From Sabellastarte sp. h YS-2021 (lineage: Eukaryota; Annelida; Polychaeta; Sabellida; Sabellidae), in NCBI GenBank assembly GCA_964017235.1, contig OZ024932.1:81285451-81349450 (forward strand): a stretch of DNA of 64,000 nt. The letters are read 5' to 3'. Position 1 is the stretch's first letter. The number at the start of each line of letters is the position of its first letter. The position numbers and the translations under genes are program-made. The notes below the pieces were generated by a model, which was given only the letters and a program-made list of their open reading frames with translations, was not told the origin of the DNA and ran no database searches. Of the stretch, positions 39,601 to 50,454 are shown one piece after another.

Positions 39601-41900
39601 TCCATATATATGCAACCTAAATAAATATGTGACACAATCTCAGTTCTGACTCCCCTTTGTGTTATATGTAATGAAGCCCACCACCTCCCACCCCCACCCC
39701 TCTCCCCTTCTCCACACCTCTCTCACTATTACACAAGATCTGCAACCCCATTGAGTTCTTTGTTTCTCATCTGATATCATTAAATACCTTTGTTTATTTA
39801 GTGTCACTCAATATAGCTGGAGGTCCCAGAGGTGGGTGGGGGGAATCCGGGTGGGGGATGCATAAATGGTAAACAAACAATCTATATAAAAGGGGTACTC
39901 AAATACAAAAAGAATTGAGAATTTTAAGTATGTGATTATGAACTGAAATGAGTTCATAACTGTAGGAGCTGTGTCAAAATTAACTGAGGCAAGTTGAATA
40001 AAACTGGGCTAGTTGAGGGTTAAAAATCCCCTACTTTTACTACATAAGGATATAATTTCATTAATATTGGGACTTAAAGCTCACTTAAAGTGTCCATTTT
40101 GTCTACTTGAATATGTTTAACCAGTTTCATTTTAAAAAGTTAAAAACTCAGCAAGCAGAGGTATAACACACAAAAATAAGTTCTTAAAAGACTAAGATAG
40201 CCATAACATTATTAATATTCAAAATTTAAATAGACAGGCATTTCCTTTTAAAAATTCAAAGATTTCAGCTCTATAACCCACATAGTTTGACAGTTACTGG
40301 GCTTTAAAGTGGCATAATGTCCATAAATTGGGTTTCTGTGGGCATTTTACAATTGTTAAAGAGACCTTAGCAATTAAACAACAGATCTGAAACTTTTTGG
40401 GGGACATACATAACAAACAAAAATTATATATAATACAGTTTAAGACTTGTCACACTAAGCATTTCCAAATAACAGGGCAAAATACGGAAAAAATGTCCAA
40501 AAAGGCACTTGGGCGAGTGTCTATGGCCCTCATACACAGGTTAAATGTCTACTAAAAACCTTGATTTTCGGCATATGTAAAAAGGACATAATAATGCATT
40601 CCCAGATGGGATTTCAGCTCCATCAATCACATAGTTTAACAGTCACAGGGCTTAAAGGTGGTTAAAAAGTCCAAATATTGGGTCTCTGTGGGCCTTTTAG
40701 AGATCTCGATGTGGCTTTCAAATTAAAGCTTCAGACTTAAAATTTGTTACATACTAAGATTACACATAGAATATGTATCTAATAAAGTTTGAAACTTCTC
40801 AGACTTACCATTTCCAAGTTACAGAGCAAAATATGTGAAAAATGTCTTAAAAGGGTCACTCAGGTGGGTGTTTAAGGTCCTCATACACAGGTTAAATGTC
40901 TACTTGAAGCCTTGATTTTTGGCACATGTAAAAAGAACATAATAATGTATTCCCAGATGAGATTTCAGCTCTATCAGTCACATAGTTTAACAGTCACAGG
41001 CCTTAAAATTGGCAAAAAGTCCAAATACTGGGTCTTTATGGGGCCTTCTAGAGACCTAAATGTGGCCTTCAAATTAAAGCCTCAGACTTAAAATTTGTCA
41101 CATACTAAGATTACACATAGAATATGCATCTAATACAGTTTGAAACTTCTTAGACTTACCATTTCCAAGTTACAGGGCAAAATATGTGAAAAATGTCTAA
41201 AAATGGTCACTCGGGTGGGGATTTATGGTCCTCATACACAGGTTAAATGTCTTCTTAAAGCCTTAATTTTTGGCACATATATAAATAACATACTAATATC
41301 TTCCCAGATAGGATTTGAGCTCTATCAGTCACATAGTTTGACAGTCACAGGGCTTAAAAGTAGCAAAAAGTCCAAATATTGGGTCTTTGGGAGCCTTTTA
41401 GAGACCTCAATTTGACCTTCAAAATTAAAGCTTCAGACTTAAAATCTGTTACATACTAAGATTACACACAGAATATATATCTAATACAGTTTGAAACTTC
41501 TCAGACTTACCATTTCCAAGTTACAGGGAAAAAGATGTGAAAAATGTCTTATAAGGGTCACTCTGGTGGGTGTTTATGGTCCTGATACACAGGTTAACTG
41601 TCTATTAAAGGCCTAAATGTTGGGGCACATATAAGAAAACACATAGATATATTCCCAGATGATATTTAACTTAGATGAGAGACATAGTTTGAAAGCTACA
41701 GTGCTTGAAAGTGGCAAAAAGTGCATAAATTGGGTCTCTGTGGGCACTTTTGAGACCTTAAGTCGACCCCTTTGGGTAAACCTACAGCCCTAAAATTTTC
41801 TACAGACAAGGATTACATATCAAAGTTATACCTAGCGCAGTTTGAGACTCATCAGAATTACCACTTCCAAATTATAGGGCAAAATATGTGAAAAGTATAG
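36571..41900 (+). repeat. Two-copy tandem duplication, unit 2,665 bp, nearly identical
   Basis: 36,571-39,235 and 39,236-41,900 match throughout the stretches compared; a single difference (C versus G in GATTATSAACTG, near 37,275 and 39,940) was noticed. Confidence 0.95.
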
Positions 41901-42200
41901 CAAAAAATCCCGAAGTGGGGGTATTTATGGGCCTCAAACACAATTTTCTCCTCAACTTAAAGTCGTGATTTTCGGCACATGTACTAAGAACATATTAATG
42001 TGTTGTCAGGTAAAATTTCAGCCAGCTGAGCATCATAGTTTGTGACCTACAGGGCTCTAAGTGGCCAAAAGTCCAATTTCTGACCTTAAGGTGGCCATAA
42101 GTTCTTTTTTACTGGGAGTTTAAGGTCACCTTAAAATAGGGATCTTCCTTTGGGCACCCTTAACATGTGTACCAAGTTTGAAAAAAAAATATTAATTTGT
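37350..42200 (+). repeat. Satellite of about 351 bp within the duplication
   Basis: The block CACATAGTTTAACAGTCACAG recurs at 37,614, 37,963, 38,314, 38,665 and 39,017, giving a 349-352 bp period. Each monomer also has TTCCAAGTTACAGGGCAAAA and a TGGGTCTCTGTGGG-type block. The five monomers repeat in the second 2,665-bp unit, and a further degenerate monomer follows after 41,900. Confidence 0.9.
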
Positions 42201-42232
42201 TTTTGAGTTATCGCGTCCACAAGGAAATTTCT

Positions 42233-42233
<1 letters not shown>

Positions 42234-42273
<40 letters not shown>
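42234..42273 (+). repeat. (GGC)n microsatellite, about 13 units
   Basis: Uninterrupted GGC units just before the terminal hairpin of element D. Element tails at 46,617 and 55,414 carry GGAGCCGGCGGAGCC at the corresponding place. Confidence 0.95.
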
Positions 42274-42275
<2 letters not shown>

Positions 42276-42596
42276 GACGGACCTGAATCCAATATATCCC
42301 CGACTTTCGTCTGGGGATATAATTAACATCCTTATTTATGGAACTGTGTGAAGTTACCAAAAAAAGAAGCAGTTTTTTTCTTCTTTTCAACATCAAAGCA
42401 AGCACTTTCCGCAAAACTGTTATCTTTAATCCCAAATAACCCCCCCCCACCCCCCCCACCCCCCACCCCCCCCTATTAACGAGAACACTGAAGTTGGTTT
42501 ACAAATATTTGTTTGAAAATTGATGTTGGGTCATAATGGTTCACCATGGTCTACAAAATCTTACCTGAAGACACAAGCTTTGTCATAATGGTTTAC

Positions 42597-42788
42597 CTGA
42601 GCATAGAAGTTGGGTCCGAATCCAACACCAGCCCAGATCTCATCATCCTCATCCCTCATGTCTTTAGGCACCACAATGTCCACATGAGTCTGCAGGCCAG
42701 CAACCACTTTAGCACAGGCCCTCACATCCGCCCCAGGTTTTAAGTGGATTGTCAAGTATACAGCATGGTTCTTTGTCTGAGAAAACAC
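42597..42788 (-). CDS. DyP peroxidase exon 2
   Basis: A 192-bp, phase-0 exon between TTCCAG and a GTAAAC donor. It encodes HAVYLTIHLKPGADV, then KVVAGLQTHVDIVVP and GVGFGPNFYAQ. The AVYLTIHL strand and GVGFG motif correspond to the first ferredoxin-like half of the DyP fold. Joined to exon 1 it reads FPESQPS-VFSQ. Confidence 0.88.
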
Positions 42789-43888
42789 CTGGAAATAACA
42801 ACAACAACAAACACATTATAAAGACCAGAAGTGTGCAGACTACACAAAACAATGCAGTGCGCATATTTTTGCATCCATTTATCTGAAGCAAAAATGGATG
42901 ATCGATAATAGAGAACCAAACGATGCAGACAAAATAAAGTGCGACAAAAATCATATTTATAACAATATACCTTCCTTTTATAGAGGTACTACTCACCCTC
43001 AGACTTTATTTCCACATTAACAGCTTAAAATAGGATGTTTGCACCTGGCTTCCAGCATCAGTTTAATCTGATACAACACAGGCGATTACAGAAAATGAAT
43101 GGTCTAAAAGAATCCGCATTAAGCCTCATATTTGTTGTGAGAAAACACCTGGAAATAATAGTATTAGCACTAGGACAGGGCTGCTACACTGGTATCAAGA
43201 CCGTTTTACTGAGAATACTTTACAATCAGTATCTCAAATGTCAACACAGCTTGACATGACACAGCACCCACAAAGAAAGGAATCTGGGTGTCATTTGTGA
43301 CAATTAAAACTATTTCTCTTCCCAAAGCATCCACATACAGTTTGCAAATCCTGCTATTACGATATTAAGGGCTTTTGAAGAATTTGTAAGCATCTGGATT
43401 TTAACACTGCAGTTAAGGTTGCAAATGCTATTGTTAATTGTAGATTGGGTTACTGCAATTCACAATATCTGATGTCAGTCAAGAAAACATACATAAAATT
43501 GGGAAAATACAACTTTTAAGTCTACACGTCCATTAACTTCAACCAACCCTCTACTTATCATCCCTGGTAAAATGAAGTCATGTTACTCAAGGTAAAAAAT
43601 TAGTATATCCTCCCTACCAAAGAAATATGCCGCACCACCTGAATGGAACAGACTTCCCTAGACTATCAGAGACCAACAGACTATAGCTGGTTTTGGATGC
43701 AAACTTAAACGTTAAAACGTACGAGTAGATCAGGAAATCCCTGTCACAATAATCCCCTGGTCAATGCCCACTTTTCTAATAATAATATTTGCCTGATATT
43801 AAACACTGCCTCTTTGGAGACTTACACTATGTTGATGTAAGCATCAAGTAGGCACTTTACAAATGTTTCAATTATAAATAAAATATAT
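42789..43888. other. DyP intron without recognised features
   Basis: AT-rich. The short block GAGAAAACACCTGGAAATAA, which includes the exon 2 acceptor, is repeated at about 43,139. Otherwise no repeat family or gene was recognised. Confidence 0.5.
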
Positions 43889-44404
43889 AACTAGAGGATC
43901 GCTCGCAAAAAAAAAAGATAATGTTTTTGCATAGCAAAAACAAAGCGTCCCGAAAAGGATATTGAGGAAAAGGAAGGTGAGTGCTAAAGTATTAAGAAAA
44001 TGCTTCGTTTCTAGCCTTATACTGTTGTGGCAACCAAAGTCAGCGCAGTCTGCTCTATCTAGCACAGTTTTCAAGATATAAGCATTTTTGTGTTTTGCAA
44101 AAAATAAAAAAATTAAAAATGTCCGCTATATTTGGCGAGACAAAAATATTTTGAAAATTGGCATGGCTACTCTGCAGAGATACCCAGCAGGTCCAAAATT
44201 TTGTTGAGTTCGCTCCATATAGCACGGTTTTCGAGATATAAGCATTTTTGTGTTTTGCAAAAACTTTGAAAATTCAAAATGGCCACCATTTTTGGGGAGA
44301 CAAAAATTTTTGTCAAGACCACTGCCGTGGTGTGTATCTCCCGCCGAACATTAAAGCAGAAGAAATAGCTTTTCCCGAGATATTCACAATTTTTCATTTT
44401 CGTG

Positions 44405-45345
44405 TGTGAAAGGTCTTCCAAAAGTAGGTGAATGAGTTATTTGAGAAAAATTGGCTATCTGCAATACTATTAAGAGATAATTCACATTTACTCATTTTGA
44501 GTAGGTGAATAATTATCTATGGGTCTGAAACTTCACCAAGTGAAAGCTCTCCCAAAAGTAGGTGAATGAGTTATTTGAGAAAAATTGGCTATCTGCAATA
44601 CTTTTAGAGATAATTCGCATTTACTCATTTTGAGTAGGTGAGTAATTAGCTATGGGTCTGAAACTTCACCATGTGAAAGCTCTCCCACAAGTAGATGAAT
44701 GAGTATTTGATAAAAATTGGGTATCCGCAATACTTTTACAGATAATTAGCATTTACTCATTTTGAGTAGGTGAATAAATAGCTATGGGTCTGAAACTTCA
44801 CAGAGTGAAAGCTCTCCCAAAAGTAGGTGAATGAGTTATTTGAGAAAAATTGGCTATCTGCAATACTTTTAGAGATAATTCACATTTACTCATTTTGAGT
44901 AGGTGAATAATTAGCTATGGGTCTGAAACTTCACCAAGTGAAAGCTCTGCCAAAAGTAGGTGAATGATTTATTTGATAAAAATTGGGTATCCGCAATACT
45001 TTTACAGATAATTAGCATTTACTCATTTTGAGTAGGTAAATAATTAGCTATGGGTCTGAAACTTCACCATGTGAAAGCTCTCCCAAAAGTAGGTGAATGA
45101 GTTATTTGAGAAAAATTGGCTATCTGCAATACTTTTAGAGATAATTCGCATTTACTCATTTTGAGTAGGTGAGTAATTGGCTATGGGTCTGAAACTTCAC
45201 CATGTGAAAGCTCTTCCAAAAGTAGGTGAATGAGTTATTTGAGAAAAATTGGCCATCTGCAATACTTTTAGAGGTAATTCGCATTTACTCTTTTTGAGTA
45301 GGTGAGCAATTAGCTATGGGTCTGAAACTTCACCAAGTTAAAGCT
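44405..45345 (+). repeat. 133-bp satellite, about seven monomers (element A)
   Basis: The repeated block is GGGTCTGAAACTTCACC, GTGAAAGCTCTCCC, AAAAGTAGGTGAATGAG and TTTACTCATTTTGAGTAGG, spaced about 133 bp. Confidence 0.95.
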
Positions 45346-46290
45346 CTTTGGGATAGCTGCTCTGCAGAGATACCCTGAAGATAAAAAATTTCGTTGAAAT
45401 CGCTCTATGTAGCATGGTTTTCGAAATATTAGCATTTTTGTGTTTTGCAATTTTTGCGCAAAAATTCGAAAATTCAAAATGGCCGCCATTTTTGGCAAGA
45501 CAAAATTTTTTTGAAAATTGGCATGGCTACTCTGCATAGATACCCTGTGGGTCAAAAATTTCGTCGAAATCGCTCTATCTAGCACGGTTTTCGAGATATA
45601 AGCATTTTTGTGTTTTGCAATTTTGCGAAAAATTCGAAAATTCAAAATGGCCGCCATTTTTTGCGAGAAATTTTTTGTTTGAAAATTGGCAGCTACTCTG
45701 CAGAGATACCCTGCGGGTCAAAAATTTCGTCGAAATCGCTCTATCTAGCAGGGTTTTCGAGATATAAGCATTTTTATGTTTTGCTATTTTTGCGAAAAAT
45801 TCGAAAATTCAAAATGGCCGCCATTTTTGGCGAGACAAAAATTTTTTTCAAAATTGGGATAACTACTCTACAGAGATACCCTGTGGGTCAAAAATTTCGT
45901 CGAAATCGCTCTATCTAGCACGGTTTTCGAGATATAAGCATTTTTGTGTTTTGCAATTTTTGCGAAAATTTCGAAAATTCAAAATGGCCGCCATTTTTGG
46001 TGAGACAAAAATTTTTTGAAAATTGGGAAAAGTATTCCGCAGAGATATCCTGTGGGTCAAAAATTTTGTCGAAATTGCTCTATCTAGCACGGTTTTTGAG
46101 ATATAAGCATTTTTGTGTTTTGCAATTTTTGCGAAAAATTCGAAAATTCAAAATGGCCGCCATTTTTGGCGAGACAAAAATTTTTTCAAAATTGGGATAA
46201 CTACTCTGCAGAGATACCCTGTGGATCAAAAATTTCGTCGAAATCGCTCTATCTAGCACGGTTTTCAAGATATAAGCATTTTTGTGTTTT
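45346..46290 (+). repeat. 169-bp satellite, five to six monomers (element A)
   Basis: Each monomer has GGCATGGCTACTCTGCAGAG, GTCGAAATCGCTCTATC, GAGATATAAGCATTTTTGTG and AAAATGGCCGCCATTTTTGG. The spacing is 168-170 bp. Confidence 0.95.
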
Positions 46291-46681
46291 CCTTATTTGG
46301 AAAATTCGTAATGATTAATTAATCATTAATTACTCGGCCATTTCTTGACCAATCAATGCCAAAATCTAATGATTTCCAGATTTTAATAGAATGAATGTAT
46401 TTGCCAAGTTTCAGGTGAATTGATAAAATTCCTTTCAAGTTATCATCCGGACAAGCTTCCCCATCGAAAAAAGACATTTTTGGTCATGTGACCTCTCTGA
46501 TTGGTTGAAATGTCACTGCAGCATATTCAAAAAAATTCCCCAAGGCTACTGCCTAAACCTGCCAAATTTGAAAAGAATCCGCCTAACGGTTACAGAGTTA
46601 TAAGGAAAACAAAATGCGGAGCCGGCGGAGCCAGAAGCTCTCCCATACACAAACAAGCGTCCCGCAAGGGACGCTTAATTA

Positions 46682-47182
46682 CGAGAAAACATACAATATT
46701 TATAACAAATCCTTAATCCTAAAAGAGGTCAGCAAAATGCTATCACCACATAATGCAAGTTTTACTGATGGTCAAATAACAAAATGACGGTTGCCCCACA
46801 CTGATGCTGATGTTATTGTGTTTCATGGATAATATTAGAACAGATAGAGTGGGAGACTGGGAATCATCCTTTTTCTTTTAACTCCATCACAAAAGAAAAT
46901 TGCTAAATTTAGCTTTTCAGCTTCTGTTAAATGAAATAATGGAAAAGCATTTTCAAGTAGATTTCCGGATATAGCAATTGGTGTCAAGGTGCAGGTGAAA
47001 TCACTTCATACTGACCCATCAACCCTCCCCCCACCCCCAAAAAACACACACACTATTTCTCACACACTGCTTCTCAGTCTTTGTGCTTTTTGTTGTATTG
47101 GGTTTTCAATTGGTAATTTACATTATGATGAATGGCCATGGCAGTAGGTGACTTTATGAACTCACATTAAAATCAGACTTAC
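46682..47182. other. Intron sequence between element A and DyP exon 1
   Basis: AT-rich, with a C/A-rich simple tract near 47,025-47,055. Nothing coding is seen. Confidence 0.5.
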
Positions 47183-47376
47183 AGAAGGCTGACTCTCTGG
47201 AAACTGGGCTGCGGCATGCACTACTTGTGCCCCAATGCTTTTGGTTAAGTCCAGCCCATTTGATTGTATGGTATGATACACTCCATAAGCACCAGCCACA
47301 GCAGCACCACCTAGAACAACTGGCACAAACCTTGCCTTTCCAGCACCAGCCTGTCTGCTGTATCCCCTCGTTGCAC
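47183..47376 (-). CDS. DyP peroxidase exon 1 (most 5' exon found)
   Basis: After AATAG the frame reads ATRGYSRQAGAGKAR, a basic, hydroxylated stretch, then FVPVVLGGAAVAGAYGVY, a hydrophobic segment of about 18 residues, then SIGAQVVHAAAQFPESQPS and a GTAAGT donor. Its first two bases belong to a codon begun in an upstream exon, so the initiator lies elsewhere. The pattern suits a mitochondrial presequence followed by a membrane segment, but an N-terminal signal anchor is also possible. It joins exon 2 in phase 0. This extension is absent from typical bacterial DyP enzymes. Confidence 0.75.
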
Positions 47377-47769
47377 CTATTTATATGACAAAGAATCCCA
47401 ATGTGCTAAAATGATCCTGGTGATACAGTAAAAAGAATATATTGAGCTAGACTGCCCCGACTCAACGACAACATATCCCCAGACAGGCCATCTCTCATGC
47501 CACAGGCATTCACTGGGTATTTTTATACCTCCCATTTTGTGTGATTGACAATTATTATAACTTATTTTTCATTTATTTTTTATTTATTTTTTTTAGGTCA
47601 AACCATTTTTTTTTCTCAATTTTTAAACAAGCAATCAGTGCCCGTGAACAGGCTCTGTGTCAGCTGACTGTGTATTTTGAGTTTCAGAGTAGAAGTGACA
47701 GAAGAACAGGACAGCAAAGTTGCGCCCTGAAAATAGTATTCAGAAGGAAAGTAAGAAGGTAACTGTTAA

Positions 47770-49140
47770 GGTGTAAAAAGTAAGTTAAAAACATATGTAA
47801 AGAAAATACTGCAAAGCAATAGTTTTCGAGTTACAACTGATTTACTCAACAATGAGAACCTCAAAGTAGCTATTACTCAGCTATGCAAGGAGCTACAGGT
47901 CTGCAATTATATTATTTTATAACTGACCCAAAAGTAGGTTGATACCTTATTTAAACAAAATACTGTAAATGAAATAGTTTTCAAGTTACAACTGATTAAC
48001 TGAACAGTGAAAATCTAAAAGTAGCTATTGCTCAGCTATGCCATGAGCTACAGGTCTGCACCTTTACTACATTAAAGCTGACCCAAAAGTAGGTGAACAA
48101 CATATTTAAAGAATTACTCTAAAGGCTATGGCTGTCAAGTTACAACTGATTTACTCCATAGTGAGAATCTAAAAATAGCTACTGCTCAGCTATGAAATAA
48201 GCTACAGGTCTGTAATTTTTCTATGTTGTAGCTGACCCAAAAGTGGGTGAATGACATATTTAAAGAAAATATTCTAAAGTCAATACTTTTCAATTTATAA
48301 CTGGTTTACTCAACAGGGATAATATCAAAGTAGCTCTTACTCAGCTATGCAATGAGCTCCAGGTTTACAATTTTACTATGTTATAGTTGACCCAAAAGTA
48401 TATGAATAACATATTTAATATTTATACAAAATACTGTAAATGTAATAGTTTTCAAGTTATAACTGATTTACTCAAGAGTGAGAAGCTCAAAATAGCTATT
48501 GTTCAGCTATGAAATAAGCTACAGGTCTGCAATTTTACTATGTTATAGCTGATCCGAAAGTAGATGAATCAGATGTTAAAACAAAATACTCTAACTACAA
48601 TAGCTTTGAAGTTACAACTGATCTACTCAAGAGTGATAACATCAAAGTAGCTATTACTCAGCTATGGAAAGAGCTACAGGTCTGCCATTTTACTGTTATG
48701 GCTGACCCAAAAGTAGCTGAATAACATATTTACACAAATTTTTGTAAATGCAATAGTTTTCCAATTACAACTGATTTACTCAACAGTGAGAACCTCAAAG
48801 TAGCTATTACTCAGCTATGCAATGAGCCACAGGTCTGGAATTTCACAATGTTATAGCTGATCCCAAAATAGAAGAATAACACATTCAAACAAAATACTCT
48901 AAATGCAATAGTTTTCAAGTTACAAGTGATTTACTCAACAGTGATAACCTAAAAGTAGCTATTACTCAGCTGTGTCATAAGCCACAGGTCTGAAATTTTA
49001 CTATGTTATAGCTGACCCAAAAGTAGCTGTATAACACATTAAAACGAAATTCTCTAAATGCAATAGTTTTCAAGTTATAAGTGATTTTACTCATGGAAGT
49101 TACTGAAAAGTCCAAAAGTAGCTATTACTCACTTAGCTTT
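47770..49140 (+). repeat. 155-bp satellite, about nine monomers
   Basis: Each monomer contains CAAGTTACAACTGATTTACTC, AAAGTAGCTATTACTCAGC and TGACCCAAAAGTAGGTGAA-type blocks; anchors at 47,879, 48,034, 48,188 and 48,343. Several blocks resemble the 133-bp satellite of elements A and B. Confidence 0.9.
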
Positions 49141-49208
49141 TGAGATAGACACCCAAGTTACCAACCATGTTGTAGCTATGGAAAAAAGTAGCTTTGACCT
49201 TTGATCTT

Positions 49209-49422
49209 TTTTTTTTTTTAATATGTTTATTGATTTTTCTTTCTATAATAACAATGACAATATACAATAGACGAAACAGAGAACAGACAATACAATGGTC
49301 ACATTAGACAATAAATAGATGTAATTACAATGGACAAGTTATAAAACAGACAGTACTTAGTAGTAACTTACTAGTTAAGACTTGAATATTCTCTGACATT
49401 TAAATATAAATTAATTTATAAC
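49209..49422 (-). mobile_element. Retroposed 3' end with poly(A) and 14-bp target duplication
   Basis: The direct repeat TGACCTTTGATCTT flanks the insert at 49,195-49,208 and 49,423-49,436. On the minus strand the insert ends AATCAATAAACATATT followed by a poly-A run, so it has a polyadenylation signal and tail. This is the mark of LINE-mediated insertion. The source transcript is not recognised. Confidence 0.85.
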
Positions 49423-49926
49423 TGACCTTTGATCTTGCTGTAGTGACCTTAACCTATAAAATCTTGACCGGGCTATATCTTGGAAATTGTAAGGTGTAGG
49501 AAGTTGATACTTGATAGGGATACTGGTTACGGATTGTAGGTGTGCCACTTCATGGTGTGATCTTGATTTGACCTTTGACCTTGCCGTAGTGACCTTGACC
49601 TTTAAAATCTTGTCTGGGCTATATCTTGGAAAGAGTAAGGTGTAGGAAGTTGATACTTGGTAGGGACATGCCGTTTTGACCTTGCCCATGATTTCCTGTA
49701 AGTTGGTTTGCCATCCCAAACATGTATGACCAATAATAAGTGATTTATAAACATTTTAAGTTTGGCTATCCTCATTTGTCATTGAAGGAGGAGTCCAAGG
49801 TCAAATCTGACAATATCAAAAGATCCCCAGCCCATGATTTCCGAAAAGTTGGTTTCACATTGCAAACCTCTAGGACCAATAATAAGCGAGTTATGAGCAT
49901 GAGTATTCGTTCGGGGATACAATAAT

Positions 49927-50454
49927 TCCCAACCTGATACACAAGGGCATCTACTAGTGGATTAGTGCATATATGAAAAATAGGAGAGAAACCGCTGGAA
50001 TAGCAATGAGAAAACTGTGATATAAACTGGGTGATAAAAGATCTTTTCCACATGATAAACTGAACTTTGAAGCAAATTTACTGAGCAGGATATGTTATAT
50101 TTGCTAAAATCACTGTATGTTTTACAGTTAAATAAATGACATTTTCCATTTCGACAAAAATTCAAGACCACTGTCAGAATTTGAAAATTTAATTTTTTCC
50201 CAAAGAAATAATCCTTACTACTAAGGGGGACAAAAAATCATAAACTTGTTAACCGAATAGATTTGTGACTCAAGTTTTGCAAACCAAATCAATTCCCAAA
50301 TCGACGTGGTGCAAAAAATTTTTTCAATCTTGATGATAAAATATTGTGCCAGAATGAATATCAATGTCTTACTAATATATCAGGCATTTAAAGGAAAACT
50401 TGCTAAGGGGCAAGTTGCAACTCAATAAAAGCCTTTCTCAGATTCTAGCACCTG
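49927..50454. other. No gene recognised
   Basis: AT-rich DNA; includes AACTTGCTAAGGGGCAAGTT near 50,397, a small inverted repeat that may belong to the adjacent satellite-element fragment. Confidence 0.4.

Larger units (their letters stand above)
36103..42325 (+). mobile_element. Satellite-carrying element with terminal hairpin (family D)
   Basis: Left side: AACTAGATTGGGCC then ATATCCCCAGAC at about 36,131. Right side: a GGC microsatellite (42,234-42,273), then the hairpin ATATCCCC-GAC...GTC-TGGGGATAT (42,294-42,320) followed by AATTA. The left ATATCCCCAGAC is the exact inverse of the right hairpin arm GTCTGGGGATAT, an asymmetric terminal inverted repeat like those of Helentrons. The interior has 272-bp and 2,665-bp tandem duplications and a 351-bp satellite. 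No protein-coding gene was recognised, so it is non-autonomous. It sits in the DyP intron between exons 2 and 3. Assignment to Helentron/Pearl-like elements is inference. Confidence 0.6.
43889..46681 (+). mobile_element. Composite satellite element A (Helentron/Pearl-like)
   Basis: Starts AACTAGAGGATCGCTCGC, followed by AAGCGTCCCG (about 43,946). It then holds two 169-bp monomers, about seven 133-bp monomers (44,405-45,345), five to six more 169-bp monomers (45,346-46,290), a unique arm, a GGAGCCGGCGGAGCC block, the hairpin AAGCGTCCC-GCAA-GGGACGCTT (46,655-46,676) and AATTA. The left AAGCGTCCC is inverted in the terminal hairpin. The same start, order and end occur in element B (51.3-55.5 kb), which sets the boundaries. 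No gene is present. Pearl elements of bivalves and related Helentron derivatives have this plan; the assignment is inferred. Confidence 0.75.
8111..47376 (-). other. DyP-type heme peroxidase gene (gene span, seven exons found)
   Basis: Seven minus-strand exons join in phase: 47,376-47,183; 42,788-42,597; 35,849-35,777; 34,864-34,703; 34,096-34,023; 32,683-32,539; 8,361-8,111. All have AG acceptors and GT donors. They give about 363 residues, normal for a DyP domain plus an N-terminal extension. DyP enzymes use H2O2 to oxidise dyes and other substrates at a heme. The distal Asp (GFIDG, exons 4/5), the proximal His (SHVAR, exon 6) and the distal Arg (VRQSMPYG, exon 7) are all present. Exon 1 encodes a basic stretch then a hydrophobic segment, which suggests a mitochondrial presequence or membrane anchor. 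The start codon exon was not found. The 24-kb last intron holds DIRS copies 2, 4 and 3. Confidence 0.9.
47448..49926 (+). mobile_element. Satellite-carrying element E, related to D
   Basis: Starts AGCTAGACTGCCCCGAC and has ACATATCCCCAGACAGG, the same left terminal motif as element D at 36,103 and 36,375. About nine 155-bp monomers (47,770-49,140) follow, then the inverse of the 127-147 bp satellite seen at 15 kb (49,426-49,680). A possible right end is TTCGGGGATACAATAATT (about 49,910-49,926), a degraded version of the D terminus. A retroposed insert splits it at 49,209-49,422. It lies upstream of DyP exon 1. The right boundary is uncertain. Confidence 0.5.

Noticed and set aside
36752..41415. 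Pairs of identical open frames 2,665 bp apart
   Set aside because: They are identical because of the tandem duplication, not because of protein conservation; they lie in AT-rich satellite sequence.
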